Source of the DNA: Pseudomonas sp. Teo4
GTDB taxonomy: Bacteria > Pseudomonadota > Gammaproteobacteria > Pseudomonadales > Pseudomonadaceae
DNA length: 64,000 nt
NCBI RefSeq assembly: GCF_034387475.1
Contig: NZ_JAXCIL010000002.1
Location: 1,798,001 to 1,862,000, forward strand
Reading direction: 5' to 3'
This document shows, piece after piece, positions 48,887 through 58,220 of the stretch (position 1 is the stretch's first letter; each line of letters starts with the position of its first letter). The notes under the pieces are model-generated. The model saw nothing but the letters and a program-made list of their open reading frames with translations, did not search any database and was not told the DNA's origin. Position numbers and translations under genes: made by a program.

Positions 48887-49456
48887 ATGACCCCTATCCT
48901 GCATCTGGAAAGCGCACGTCTGGTGCTGCGCCAATGGCACGACGACGACTTGCGTGAGTTCGCCAGCATGTGCGCGGACCCACACGTGATGCGTTACTTC
49001 CCCGCCCCCATGACACGCCTGGAAGCGGCAGCCCTGATCGGACGGATCCGTGGTCACTTCAACGAATACGGCTTTGGCCTGTGGGCGCTGGAGCGCAAGG
49101 ACAGTGGTGCCTTCATCGGCATGACCGGCCTGCTCAATGTCAATTTCGACGCCCCATTCGCCCCGGCCGTCGAGATAAGCTGGCGCCTGGCACGACGTCA
49201 CTGGGGGCTGGGTTTTGCCAGCGAGGCGGCCTGGACCTGCCTGCGTTGTGCTTTCGCCCAATTGCGCCTGGGCGAGGTGGTGTCGTTCACTACCGAGAGC
49301 AACCTGCCGTCGCAGAAGGTCATGCAGGCCATCGGCATGGTTCAGGACCTGTCCGGCAACTTCGAGCACCCCCGCTTGCCCGTGGGCCATCCCTTGCGCC
49401 CTCATGTGCTGTATCGCATCGACCGAGCGCATTGGGAGCAGACCCTGCGCGGCTGA
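48887..49456 (+). CDS. GNAT-family N-acetyltransferase
   Basis: 189 residues from the ATG at 48887, with CGGAG just upstream. RimJ/RimL-like start (LHLESARLVLRQWHDDDL) and the acetyl-CoA region (LARRHWGLGFASEAAW). Substrate unknown; could be a protein N-terminus or a small amine. Confidence 0.88.
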   Translation: MTPILHLESARLVLRQWHDDDLREFASMCADPHVMRYFPAPMTRLEAAALIGRIRGHFNEYGFGLWALERKDSGAFIGMTGLLNVNFDAPFAPAVEISWRLARRHWGLGFASEAAWTCLRCAFAQLRLGEVVSFTTESNLPSQKVMQAIGMVQDLSGNFEHPRLPVGHPLRPHVLYRIDRAHWEQTLRG

Positions 49457-49551
49457 ATGGTTGGCCATGCGCGGCAGCAATGACAAACCCTGTATCATTT
49501 ACCCAGATGAGAGCGCCGTAGAGCTGTGATGCCTTGCTAGGAGAACCCCCG

Positions 49552-50421
49552 ATGAGCCATGTGTTGGACGACCTGGTCGACCTGTTGAGCCTCGAGTCGA
49601 TCGAGGAAAACCTGTTCCGTGGACGCAGTCAGGACCTGGGTTTCCGCCAGCTGTACGGTGGGCAGGTGCTGGGCCAGTCGCTGTCGGCGGCCAGCCAGAC
49701 GGTTGAAGATGCGCGTCATGTGCATTCGCTGCATGGCTACTTTCTGCGCCCGGGCGATGCCAGCTTGCCGGTGGTCTACTCGGTCGACCGCGTGCGTGAT
49801 GGCGGCAGCTTCAGCACCCGCCGGGTGACGGCGATCCAGAAGGGCCAGACCATCTTCACCTGCAGCGCTTCGTTCCAGTACGACGAGGAAGGCTTCGAGC
49901 ACCAGGCGCAGATGCCTGATGTGGTGGGCCCCGAGAACCTGCCCAGCGAGGTCGAGCTGGCCCGCACCATGGCCGATCACTTGCCCGAGCGCATTCGCGA
50001 GAAAGTGCTGTGCGCCAAGCCCATCGAAATTCGTCCGGTGACCGAGCGCGACCCGTTCAACCCCAAGGCGGGCGACCCGGTGAAATACGCCTGGTTCCGC
50101 GCCGACGGCAACCTCCCTGACATTCCTGCGCTGCACAAGTATCTGCTGGCCTACGCGTCGGACTTCGGCCTGCTGACCACCGCGCTGCTGCCCCATGGCA
50201 AGTCGGTGTGGCAGAAAGACATGCAGATCGCCAGCCTCGATCACGCGCTGTGGTTCCACCGCAACCTGCGCGCCGATGAGTGGCTGCTGTACGCCACCGA
50301 CAGCCCGTGGGCCGGCAACTCCCGTGGATTCTGCCGTGGCAGCATCTACAACCGCGCCGGTCAACTGGTGGCCTCGTCCACCCAGGAAGGCCTGATCCGT
50401 CATCGCAAGGACTGGGCATGA
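49552..50421 (+). CDS. tesB: Acyl-CoA thioesterase II
   Basis: Hydrolyses medium- and long-chain acyl-CoA. 289 residues from the ATG at 49552 with AGGAGA upstream. Double hot-dog fold: GGQVLGQSLSAASQTV, HSLHGYFLRPGD, SLDHALWFHR and ASSTQEGLIR, the last holding the catalytic Gln. The stop overlaps the next start (ATGA). Confidence 0.95.
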   Translation: MSHVLDDLVDLLSLESIEENLFRGRSQDLGFRQLYGGQVLGQSLSAASQTVEDARHVHSLHGYFLRPGDASLPVVYSVDRVRDGGSFSTRRVTAIQKGQTIFTCSASFQYDEEGFEHQAQMPDVVGPENLPSEVELARTMADHLPERIREKVLCAKPIEIRPVTERDPFNPKAGDPVKYAWFRADGNLPDIPALHKYLLAYASDFGLLTTALLPHGKSVWQKDMQIASLDHALWFHRNLRADEWLLYATDSPWAGNSRGFCRGSIYNRAGQLVASSTQEGLIRHRKDWA

Positions 50422-51008
50422 GCCTCGCCGAGATTCGCAACTGGGTGTTCGACATGGACGGCACCCTCACCGTCGCGGTGCACGATTTCGCCGCCATTCG
50501 CGAGGCGCTGGACATTCCCGCCGAGCACGACATCCTCACTCATCTGGCCGCGCTGCCGGCGGCGGAGGCAGCTGCCAAGCATGCCTGGCTTCTGGAGCAC
50601 GAGCGTGACCTGGCCATTGCCTCCACTGCGGCCACAGGGGCGGTGGAATTGGTACGCGAGCTGGCCGAGCGTGGCTGCCGTTTGGGCATTCTGACCCGCA
50701 ATGCCCGGGAGCTGGCCCACGTCACGCTGGAAGCGATTGGCCTGGCTGATTGCTTCCCGGTGGAGCACATCCTCGGGCGCGACGAAGCGGCGCCCAAGCC
50801 CAGTCCGGATGGCTTGCTGAAGATCGCTGATGCCTGGGGCGTGGCGCCCAGCGAACTGGTGATGGTGGGGGACTACCGATTCGACCTGGACTGTGGGCGC
50901 GCTGCGGGGGCGCGGACGGTGCTGGTGAACCTGCCGGACAACCCTTGGCCTGAACTTGCCGATTGGCATGCGGCCGACTGCCACGCGCTGCGAGGCCTGT
51001 TGGGCTGA
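50418..51008 (+). CDS. HAD-family hydrolase
   Basis: 196 residues. Motif I FDMDGTLT (residues 11-18), motif II TRNA, motif III Lys in APKPSPDGLL, motif IV GDYRFDLDCG. A small cap domain lies between I and II. Probably a phosphoglycolate-type phosphatase. Translationally coupled to tesB by a four-base overlap. Confidence 0.9.
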   Translation: MSLAEIRNWVFDMDGTLTVAVHDFAAIREALDIPAEHDILTHLAALPAAEAAAKHAWLLEHERDLAIASTAATGAVELVRELAERGCRLGILTRNARELAHVTLEAIGLADCFPVEHILGRDEAAPKPSPDGLLKIADAWGVAPSELVMVGDYRFDLDCGRAAGARTVLVNLPDNPWPELADWHAADCHALRGLLG

Positions 51009-51092
51009 TGGCCCTGTCGCTGAGCAGATTGACCGCGCAGATCTGAGTAAACCACATACCTGTGCAAGCAACTGTCATGTGCCGCCTGTACC

Positions 51093-51186
51093 GGCCTCAT
51101 CGCCGGCAAGCCGGCTCCTACAGGTACTGCGGTGGTCTCAAGGTTGGTGCGGTCCATGTGGGAGCCGGCTTGCCGGCGATGAGGCC
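51093..51186. repeat. Paired REP element
   Basis: Arms 51093-51122 and 51157-51186 with one difference (CTCCTACA against TGTGGGAG). Core GCCGGCAAGCCGGC. In the gap downstream of the HAD gene and upstream of a + strand gene. Confidence 0.85.
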
Positions 51187-51253
51187 ATTACAGACACCGC
51201 CGCCATAGCTGGCTAAGCTCCTTGTCTGCTTCCCCACCCAAGGAAACCCACCC

Positions 51254-52264
51254 ATGAGCAGCAAGGCCATCTTCGTCCAACCCGGCGGCGGCTACGACAA
51301 GGTCCAGGTCGGCACCTGCGAGGCCCCGGCGCCACAAGCCGGCGAGATCACCGTGCGCCTGCACGCCAGCTCCCTCAATTACCATGATTTCGCCGTGGTC
51401 AGCGGCATGTGGGGGCCCAGTGAGCGGCGCATCCCCATGGCCGATGGCGCGGGTGAAGTGGTTGCGATAGGTGCAGGTGTCAGCGAATTCAAGGTCGGCG
51501 ATGCCGTGGTCAGCACCTTCTTCCCGGACTGGATCGACGGCCAAGCCCAAGTTGAAGGTTTCGCCAGCGTGCCCGGTGACGGCATCGACGGTTACGCCCG
51601 CGAGCAGGTGACCGCCCGTGCCACCGCCTTTACCTTGGCCCCGAAAGGCTATAGTCACGCTGAGGCCGCCACGCTGACCACCGCCGGCCTTACTGCCTGG
51701 CGTGCGCTGATGAGCGACGACCACCTCAAGCCCGGTGACACGGTGCTGGTTCAAGGCACCGGTGGGGTGTCGATCTTCGCCCTGCAGTTCGCCAAGCTGG
51801 CTGGTGCGACGGTCATCGCCACTTCGTCCAGCGACGCCAAGCTCGAACGCCTCAAGACGCTGGGCGCCGACCACCTGATCAACTACCGCAGCACCCCGGC
51901 GTGGGGCGAGCAGGTGCGCAAGCTCACCGACAACCGGGGTGTCGATCACGTCATCGAAGTGGGCGGCCCGGCCACCCTGGAGCAGTCGATGATCGCCGCA
52001 CGGATCGGTGGGCATATCTCGCTGATCGGTATTCTCACCGGCGTGGCCGGGCAGTTGCCGCTGGTCCAGGCGCTGGTAAGGCAGATCCGCCTGCAGGGTG
52101 TGCTGGTGGGTAGCCGGGCCCAGCAACAGGCGATGGTCCGAGCCATCGATGCCAATGGCCTGCGGCCAGTGGTGGACAAGCACTTCGAACTGGAGCAGAT
52201 CGTCGAGGCGTTCCGCTACCAGGAGAGCAACCGCCATTTCGGCAAGATCTGCCTGACCTGGTAA
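51254..52264 (+). CDS. Quinone-oxidoreductase-like alcohol dehydrogenase
   Basis: 336 residues, MDR superfamily: GroES-like N-terminal domain (SLNYHDFAVVSGMWG) and Rossmann NAD(P) domain (TVLVQGTGGVSIFALQFAKLAGA). The Cys that binds catalytic zinc in true alcohol dehydrogenases is absent (LNYHDF in its place), so it is closer to zinc-free quinone oxidoreductases. Convergent with the GntR gene 12 bases away. Confidence 0.85.
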   Translation: MSSKAIFVQPGGGYDKVQVGTCEAPAPQAGEITVRLHASSLNYHDFAVVSGMWGPSERRIPMADGAGEVVAIGAGVSEFKVGDAVVSTFFPDWIDGQAQVEGFASVPGDGIDGYAREQVTARATAFTLAPKGYSHAEAATLTTAGLTAWRALMSDDHLKPGDTVLVQGTGGVSIFALQFAKLAGATVIATSSSDAKLERLKTLGADHLINYRSTPAWGEQVRKLTDNRGVDHVIEVGGPATLEQSMIAARIGGHISLIGILTGVAGQLPLVQALVRQIRLQGVLVGSRAQQQAMVRAIDANGLRPVVDKHFELEQIVEAFRYQESNRHFGKICLTW

Positions 52265-52276
52265 CACCTCGGGCGG

Positions 52277-52978
52277 TCAGTCTGGCAACAATCGGTCCCG
52301 GCTGTTGGACAGGTGAAGGCAGATCGCCGCCCGCGCCGCATCCGGGTCCTTGCGCCGAATGGCATTGAGGATGGCCTCGTGTTCCAGGTTCGCCAGGTAG
52401 GCATGGCGGGCCAGCTTGGCGCCCGAGCGCTCGTTCAAGGCCATGCGGTTGCGCGGGATCATGCCATTGCCCAGCTGCGTCATCATTTCGGTGAAGTACA
52501 GGTTGCCGGTGGCTTCGGCAATCAGCAGGTGGAAACGCCGATCAGGCTCGATGCAACTGTCGCCGGCTGCCGCCAGGTCCTGATAATCGTCCAACGCTTG
52601 GCGCATGCGCTTCAACTGCTCGTCGCTGCGGCGCAGGGCGGCGAGGGCGGCGGCCTGGCCCTCCAGGCCGATTCTCAGTTCCAGCAGGTCGCGTACGCTG
52701 GCGGCGTTCTCCGCTGCCACCCGCAAGCCCGCCTGTGGCTGGCGCTCGATGACGAAGGTGCCGATACCGTGGCGTGGTTCCACCAGCCCCGAGGCCTGGA
52801 GTTTCGACAAGGCTTCGCGGACCACGGTGCGGCTTACGCCGTGCTCACGTACCAGTGTGTTCTCTGACGGCAGCTTGTCGCCGGGCTGGAAAGTGCCCAG
52901 CAAAATCTGCTGGGTCAGGCTCGAGACCAGGTCGTGGGCGCGGCTGTGGCCACGGGGGCGGGGTTCAAGGGTTTCCAT
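52277..52978 (-). CDS. GntR-family regulator, FadR/FCD type
   Basis: 233 residues: winged HTH (GDKLPSENTLVREHGVSRTVVREALSKL, too long to quote whole, about residues 37-64) and a C-terminal FCD effector domain that binds a carboxylate. It diverges from the MFS-gudD pair, whose leader has TTGT-N3-ACAA palindromes, so it is the likely repressor with glucarate or a product as inducer. Confidence 0.9.
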   Translation of the reverse strand: METLEPRPRGHSRAHDLVSSLTQQILLGTFQPGDKLPSENTLVREHGVSRTVVREALSKLQASGLVEPRHGIGTFVIERQPQAGLRVAAENAASVRDLLELRIGLEGQAAALAALRRSDEQLKRMRQALDDYQDLAAAGDSCIEPDRRFHLLIAEATGNLYFTEMMTQLGNGMIPRNRMALNERSGAKLARHAYLANLEHEAILNAIRRKDPDAARAAICLHLSNSRDRLLPD

Positions 52979-53004
52979 GGTGCAATCCCTGACGTCAGTT
53001 GATC

Positions 53005-53015
53005 TTGTACGACAA
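53005..53015. promoter_or_regulatory. FadR-type operator O1
   Basis: TTGTACGACAA, a TTGT-N3-ACAA palindrome, 27 bases upstream of the GntR start. Confidence 0.6.
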
Positions 53016-53148
53016 GTTAAATCATAGAAATTTTTTTTGCAGATTTTTTGTATTGCAGAGACAGCGCTGTATGGTCTGTTTTACAGGAGATCGCGTTATT
53101 TAAGCTTTTTGATGCTTGTATTTTGCCTTTTAGGCGACTTTTCATGTC

Positions 53149-53159
53149 TTGTCGTACAA
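53149..53159. promoter_or_regulatory. FadR-type operator O2
   Basis: TTGTCGTACAA, the same palindrome in the opposite reading, 124 bases upstream of the MFS start. Between O1 and O2 a possible promoter has TTGTAT at 53048 and TATGGT at 53070 with 16 bases between. Confidence 0.6.
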
Positions 53160-53190
53160 CCCCGCTGCGAATATGCTCTTTCCCACTGGC

Positions 53191-53201
53191 CTGTCATACA
53201 A
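53191..53201. promoter_or_regulatory. FadR-type operator O3 (degenerate)
   Basis: CTGTCATACAA, one base off the palindrome half-site; 42 bases after O2. Confidence 0.4.
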
Positions 53202-53246
53202 CTTCGGCGGACTGCCTCCCGCCCACGACAGCCACGCGACCCGCAC

Positions 53247-53254
53247 AAAAACAA
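53247..53254 (+). promoter_or_regulatory. Hfq/Crc-type motif before MFS gene
   Basis: AAAAACAA fits AANAANAA exactly, 18 bases before the GTG start and just ahead of the GGGAG ribosome site. In pseudomonads Hfq with Crc binds such sites to block translation. Confidence 0.5.
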
Positions 53255-53272
53255 TTAGTGGGAGATTCCACA

Positions 53273-54622
53273 GTGAACGACACCCTCGATCCGTCCGCAC
53301 GGAGCGGTGGCGACGCGTTGGCCAGTGCCGTGGCCAAAGTCAAACGCCATGTGCTGCCGCTGTTCGTCATCATGTTCATCGTCAACTACCTCGACCGCGT
53401 CAATATCGGCTTTGTTCGCCCGCACCTGGAAAGCGACCTTGGCATCAGTGCTGCGGCCTTCGGTTTTGGCGCCGGGCTGTTCTTCATCGGTTACGCCTTG
53501 TTCGAGGTGCCGTCGAACATGCTGTTGCAGCGTGTCGGTGCACGCTTGTGGCTGACCCGCATCATGTTCACCTGGGGGTTGGTCGCCACGGCCATGGCCT
53601 TCGTGCAGAACGAAACCCAGTTCTATGTGCTGCGCTTCCTGCTGGGTGTCGCTGAAGCCGGCTTCTTCCCAGGCGTCATCTACTACTTCACCCGCTGGCT
53701 GCCGGCCGCCGAACGCGGCAAGGCAATCGCCATCTTCCTCAGCGGTTCTGCGGTGGCTTCGTTGATTTCCGGCCCGCTGGCTGGTGCGCTGATGCAGATC
53801 CAGGGCATGGGCCTGCACGGTTGGCAGTGGATGCTGTTCATCGAAGGCATGGCTTCGGTGGTGCTGTGCTTCTTCGTGTTCTTCTGGCTCGACTCCAAAC
53901 CTGAGGATGCCAAGTGGCTAAGCAAGGCCGAGCAGAACGCCTTGATCGAAACCATCGACCGCGAGCAGCGTGAGCGCGAGGCGGGTGGGGCGGTGAAAGT
54001 GTCGGCCTGGCGCCTGCTCAAGGACCGTCAGATCGTGCTGTTCTGCGTGATCTACTTCTGTATCCAGTTGACCATTTACGCGGCGACCTTCTGGCTGCCG
54101 AGCATCATCAAGCGCATGGGTGACCTGTCCGACATTCAGGTGGGCTTCTTCAACTCCATTCCGTGGTTTATCGCGATCGTGGCCATGTATGCCTTCGCCG
54201 CCGGCTCGGTGCGCTGGAAGTTCCAGCAGGCCTGGGTGGCTGCAGCGCTGGTGGTGGCGGCAATCGGGATGTTCATGTCCACCACGGGTGGGCCGGTATT
54301 CGCCTTCGTCGCGGTGTGCTTCGCCGCCATCGGTTTCAAATCGGCCTCGTCGTTGTTCTGGCCAATCCCTCAGGGTTACCTGGATGCGCGGATCGCCGCG
54401 GCCGTGATCGCCCTGATCAACTCTGTCGGCAACCTCGGCGGCTTCGTCGCCCCCACCACTTTCGGCCTGCTGGAGCAGCAGACCGGTTCGATCCAGGGCG
54501 GCCTTTACGGCCTGGCGGTGACCTCGGTGCTGGCAGCGATTCTGGTGTTCTTCGTCCGCACCCGCCCCAACACCTCTTCGAACAGCCTCAAGCCTCAGTC
54601 GGCATTGAGCCAGACCCACTGA
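53273..54622 (+). CDS. MFS permease, probable glucarate/galactarate uptake
   Basis: 449 residues, about twelve helices, ACS-type (NYLDRVNIGFVRPHLESDLG near the start; VGARLWLTRIMFTWGL). The GTG at 53273 is chosen because GGGAG lies just upstream and the protein start is then normal; the frame is open further up. Adjacent to gudD, 18 bases apart, so glucarate is the likely substrate. Confidence 0.88.
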   Translation: MNDTLDPSARSGGDALASAVAKVKRHVLPLFVIMFIVNYLDRVNIGFVRPHLESDLGISAAAFGFGAGLFFIGYALFEVPSNMLLQRVGARLWLTRIMFTWGLVATAMAFVQNETQFYVLRFLLGVAEAGFFPGVIYYFTRWLPAAERGKAIAIFLSGSAVASLISGPLAGALMQIQGMGLHGWQWMLFIEGMASVVLCFFVFFWLDSKPEDAKWLSKAEQNALIETIDREQREREAGGAVKVSAWRLLKDRQIVLFCVIYFCIQLTIYAATFWLPSIIKRMGDLSDIQVGFFNSIPWFIAIVAMYAFAAGSVRWKFQQAWVAAALVVAAIGMFMSTTGGPVFAFVAVCFAAIGFKSASSLFWPIPQGYLDARIAAAVIALINSVGNLGGFVAPTTFGLLEQQTGSIQGGLYGLAVTSVLAAILVFFVRTRPNTSSNSLKPQSALSQTH

Positions 54623-54640
54623 ACCTGCAGGAAACCCCAC

Positions 54641-56014
54641 ATGAATATGCAGAGCACTCCAGAATCCTTCAGCGGCGCCCCGGTGCATACCGGCACCCCA
54701 GTGGTTACCGACTTGCGCGTGATCCCGGTGGCTGGCCACGACAGCATGCTGCTCAACCTCAGCGGCGCGCATGGCCCGTACTTCACCCGTAACGTCGTGG
54801 TGCTGCGTGACAGCGCTGGCAACACCGGCCTGGGCGAAGTGCCCGGCGGCGAGAGCATTCGCCAGACCCTGGAAGACGCCCGCAGCCTGGTGGTCGGCCA
54901 ACCCATCGGCCACTACCAGCGTGTGCTCAACGCCATGCGCCAGACCTTCGCCAACCGCGACGCCGCCGGGCGCGGCCTGCAGACCTTCGACCTGCGCATC
55001 ACCGTGCATGCGGTAACTGCCATCGAGTCGGCCCTGCTCGACTTGCTGGGCCAGCACCTGGGCGTGCCGATGGCGGCGCTGCTCGGCGAAGGCCAGCAGC
55101 GTGATGCGGTGAAGATGCTGGGCTATCTGTTCTATATCGGTGACCGTCAGCAGACCAACCTGGCCTACCGCAATGAGGCCGACGCCGACAACGACTGGTT
55201 CCGCCTGCGTCATGAAAAAGCCCTGACCCCGGAGGCCGTGGTGCGCCTGGCCGAGGCTGCGAAAGAGCGCTACGGCTTTGGCGACTTCAAGCTCAAGGGC
55301 GGCGTACTGCGCGGCGAAGAAGAGATGGAAGCGGTCACCGCCCTGGCCGAGCGCTTCCCCGAGGCACGCATCACCCTGGACCCCAACGGTGCCTGGTCAC
55401 TCAAGGAGGCCATCGCCCTGTGCCGCGACAAGCACCACGTGCTGGCCTACGCCGAAGACCCCTGCGGTGCCGAGAACGGCTACTCGGGCCGTGAAGTGAT
55501 GGCTGAGTTCCGCCGTGCGACCGGGCTGCCGACCGCCACCAACATGATTGCCACCGACTGGCGGCAGATGGGCCACGCCATTCAGTTGCAGTCGGTGGAC
55601 ATTCCGCTGGCCGACCCACACTTCTGGACCTTGCAGGGTTCGGTGCGGGTGGCGCAGATGTGCAATGACTGGGGCCTGACCTGGGGCTCGCACTCCAACA
55701 ACCACTTCGACATTTCCCTGGCCATGTTCACCCAGGTCGCGGCGGCGGCACCGGGTGAGATCACCGCGATCGACACCCACTGGATCTGGCAGGACGGCCA
55801 GCGCCTGACCCGCGAGCCGCTGCGCATCGTCGACGGCCATGTGCGCGTGCCAGAGCGTCCCGGGCTGGGTGTCGAGCTGGATGAAGACCAACTGGCCAAG
55901 GCCCATGAGTGCTACCGCAACATGGGGCTTGGGGCACGGGATGACAGCGTGGCGATGCAGTTCCTGATTCCGGGATGGACGTTCGACAACAAGCGGCCTT
56001 GCATGGTGCGGTGA
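54641..56014 (+). CDS. gudD: Glucarate dehydratase
   Basis: Enolase-superfamily enzyme that turns D-glucarate into 5-dehydro-4-deoxy-D-glucarate. 457 residues. Catalytic Lys region [10 protein letters not shown], metal ligands in LDPNGAW and YAEDPCG, and the His in [10 protein letters not shown] are intact. The next pathway enzymes (dehydratase/decarboxylase, semialdehyde dehydrogenase) are not in this window. Confidence 0.94.
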   Translation: MNMQSTPESFSGAPVHTGTPVVTDLRVIPVAGHDSMLLNLSGAHGPYFTRNVVVLRDSAGNTGLGEVPGGESIRQTLEDARSLVVGQPIGHYQRVLNAMRQTFANRDAAGRGLQTFDLRITVHAVTAIESALLDLLGQHLGVPMAALLGEGQQRDAVKMLGYLFYIGDRQQTNLAYRNEADADNDWFRLRHEKALTPEAVVRLAEAAKERYGFGDFKLKGGVLRGEEEMEAVTALAERFPEARITLDPNGAWSLKEAIALCRDKHHVLAYAEDPCGAENGYSGREVMAEFRRATGLPTATNMIATDWRQMGHAIQLQSVDIPLADPHFWTLQGSVRVAQMCNDWGLTWGSHSNNHFDISLAMFTQVAAAAPGEITAIDTHWIWQDGQRLTREPLRIVDGHVRVPERPGLGVELDEDQLAKAHECYRNMGLGARDDSVAMQFLIPGWTFDNKRPCMVR

Positions 56015-56038
56015 GTTAGATCAGCTTGCGGTGGCCCT

Positions 56039-56120
56039 TTCGCGGGTGAACCCGCTCCCACAGGTACAGCGCTGCATTCAAGGGCAGCATGGAACCTGTG
56101 GGAGCGGGTTTACCCGCGAA
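56039..56120. repeat. Paired REP element, CGCGGG type
   Basis: Arms 56039-56065 and 56094-56120 with core GCGGGTGAACCCGC / GCGGGTTTACCCGC. Between gudD and the convergent LysR gene. Confidence 0.85.
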
Positions 56121-56143
56121 TGCCGCACCACAGAAAGCCAAGC

Positions 56144-57031
56144 TCACCCCGCCTCGAAAAACCCCCTCGCCATCTCCACGAATGCCCCCAGCACCGGGTT
56201 GGGATTGTCCCGGCAAAACGCCAGGAATATCTCCGCCTGCTGGTCCATGGCCATCAGCGGCTTGAACACCACCTGCTCCAGGCGCAACGCCTGCGCCGAA
56301 GCCGGCACCACCGCGCACCCCAGGCCGACATTGACCAGGCCCAGAATCGAATGCGTCTGCCCCAACTGATGCAGGTAACGCGGCTGCACCTCGTGCCGGG
56401 CGAACAGGTTGGCGATGCGGTCATGGAAGTAACGCCCTTCGTTGGCGCTGTACATCACGAACGGCTGGTCATGAAAGTCTGCTGGCTTGAGCCGCTCGCG
56501 CATGCTCAGCGGATGCCCGGCGGGCAGGGCGGCGACAAAGGGTTCGCGATGGATCGGCAGGTAGTCGACGCGCACGCTGGGCAGTACCTGACGCACCAGG
56601 CCAACGTCGATCAGGCCGGCTTCCAGGTCGTGCACCTGGGTGCTGGAAACACGCTCGCTAAGCACCAGCTCGATGTCTGGCAGGGTCTTGCCGGCATGCA
56701 CCAGCAAGCGTGGAATCATGCTGTACGAACCCACGGCCGTGAAGCCCAGGGTCAGGCGCCCGGCTTCGCCATGGGCGATGCGCCGGGCCGAGTGGCTGGC
56801 CGATTCGGCAATCTGCAACACGCGGCGGGCATCTTCGAGAAAGCTTTGCCCGGCCAGGGTCAGGCGCGCCTGGCGGTTGTTGCGTTCAAGCAGCAGCACA
56901 CCCAGCGAGTGCTCCAGCAGCTGGATCTGCCGGCTCAACGGCGGTTGGGTCATGTGCAGGCGGGTGGCAGCGCGGCCGAAGTGCAGCTCTTCGGCAACGG
57001 CGACGAAACAGCGCAGTTGGTGCAGTTCCAC
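56144..57031 (-). CDS. LysR-family regulator
   Basis: 295 residues: HTH (MELHQLRCFVAVAEELHFGRA, AATRLHMTQPPLSRQIQ) and a periplasmic-binding-type effector domain. It diverges from the 2-hydroxyacid dehydrogenase, so it is probably its activator. The effector is unknown. Confidence 0.92.
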   Translation of the reverse strand: MELHQLRCFVAVAEELHFGRAATRLHMTQPPLSRQIQLLEHSLGVLLLERNNRQARLTLAGQSFLEDARRVLQIAESASHSARRIAHGEAGRLTLGFTAVGSYSMIPRLLVHAGKTLPDIELVLSERVSSTQVHDLEAGLIDVGLVRQVLPSVRVDYLPIHREPFVAALPAGHPLSMRERLKPADFHDQPFVMYSANEGRYFHDRIANLFARHEVQPRYLHQLGQTHSILGLVNVGLGCAVVPASAQALRLEQVVFKPLMAMDQQAEIFLAFCRDNPNPVLGAFVEMARGFFEAG

Positions 57032-57122
57032 GATTCAATTCCTGGATTATTCGATCCAGCATCTATATTAGACCTGTATCGTTTGCAGGCCTAGCATCGG
57101 ATCACAACCTTCGAACTGCCGG

Positions 57123-58082
57123 ATGCTAACGATGAACAACGACAACACTGCACCCGTCGACCTGCTGCTGACTCAACCGGTGCCGGATGCCATCGATGCG
57201 CAGCTGGTGCAGGACTATCGCGTGCACCGCCTGTATCAACATGACAACCCGCAACAGTTGCTGAACGAGGTGGGGCCACGCATTCGCGGCGTAGTCACCG
57301 GTGGTGCCAAGGGCCTGTCCAATGCGTTGATGGACCAGCTCCCGGCGCTGCAGATCATCGCCATCAGCGGTATCGGCACCGATGCCGTGGACCTGCGCCA
57401 CGCCGCCGCCCGCGGTGTCCATGTGACCACCACGCCGGGCGTGCTCACCGACGATGTGGCTGACATGGCCATCGGCCTGATCATTTCCACCCTGCGCCGC
57501 CTGGGCGAGGGCGAGCGCCTGGTGCGCGATGGCCTGTGGGGCACGGTGAACCTGCCGCTGGCGCGCAAGGTCACGGGCATCGAGCTGGGCATCGTCGGCC
57601 TGGGCCAGGTGGGGCAGGCCATCGCCCGCCGAGCTGCGGCCTTCGACATGCGCATCGCCTACAACGACCGGCGCGAAAAGCCGGAGTACGGTTACCGCTT
57701 CGTGGCTGATCTGACCGAACTGGCCCGCTCGGTGGACGTGCTGGTGCTGGCCGCCTCGGCCGACGACGGCAAGGCCATCGTCACTGCCCAGGTGCTGGAG
57801 GCATTAGGGCCGGACGGTTATCTGATCAACGTGGCGCGCGGCAAGTTGGTGGATGAAGACGCCCTGGTCGAGGCGCTGCGCGAGGGCCGAATTGCCGGTG
57901 CCGGGCTGGATGTCTTCGTCGACGAACCGAACGTACCGCCGGCATTGCGCGACTTGCACCAGGTCAGCCTGCAGCCGCACCGCGCCAGCGCCACGTTGCA
58001 GACCCGCCTGGAGATGGGGCGCATGGTGCTGCAAAACCTTGAAGCTTGTTTGCGCGGGGAAACACCACCGAACTGCGCCTGA
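57123..58082 (+). CDS. D-isomer-specific 2-hydroxyacid dehydrogenase
   Basis: 319 residues from ATG 57123; a second ATG at 57132 is equally possible. NAD(P) site GIVGLGQVGQAIARR; catalytic Arg in NVARGKLVDEDAL, Glu in VDEPNVP and His in LQPHRAS. Close to hydroxypyruvate/2-ketogluconate reductases. With the following MFS permease it may form a sugar-acid or 2-oxoacid module. Confidence 0.9.
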   Translation: MLTMNNDNTAPVDLLLTQPVPDAIDAQLVQDYRVHRLYQHDNPQQLLNEVGPRIRGVVTGGAKGLSNALMDQLPALQIIAISGIGTDAVDLRHAAARGVHVTTTPGVLTDDVADMAIGLIISTLRRLGEGERLVRDGLWGTVNLPLARKVTGIELGIVGLGQVGQAIARRAAAFDMRIAYNDRREKPEYGYRFVADLTELARSVDVLVLAASADDGKAIVTAQVLEALGPDGYLINVARGKLVDEDALVEALREGRIAGAGLDVFVDEPNVPPALRDLHQVSLQPHRASATLQTRLEMGRMVLQNLEACLRGETPPNCA

Positions 58083-58087
58083 CGCCA

Positions 58088-58140
58088 ATCGCCGCGGCCC
58101 ATGTGGGAGCCGGCTTGTCGTGGCGACGAACCGCGGCGAT
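58088..58140. repeat. Partial REP-like inverted repeat
   Basis: ATCGCCGCGG (58088-58097) pairs with CCGCGGCGAT (58131-58140); GTGGGAGCCGGCTTGTCG lies between. Directly after the 2-hydroxyacid dehydrogenase stop. Confidence 0.65.
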
Positions 58141-58182
58141 AGGGCCGAGGCAGACAGCACCAACGCCACACCTTCTTTTCAC

Positions 58183-58190
58183 AAGAACAA
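58183..58190 (+). promoter_or_regulatory. Hfq/Crc-type motif before second MFS gene
   Basis: AAGAACAA, exact AANAANAA, 30 bases upstream of the ATG at 58221. Confidence 0.45.
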
Positions 58191-58220
58191 TCGCTTCCAC
58201 CGAGAAGCAAGAGGGTCACC

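Noticed and set aside
53048..53272. Longer N-terminus for the MFS permease beginning at 53048
   Set aside because: The added residues are not permease-like, cover the operator region, and the GTG at 53273 has a proper ribosome site.
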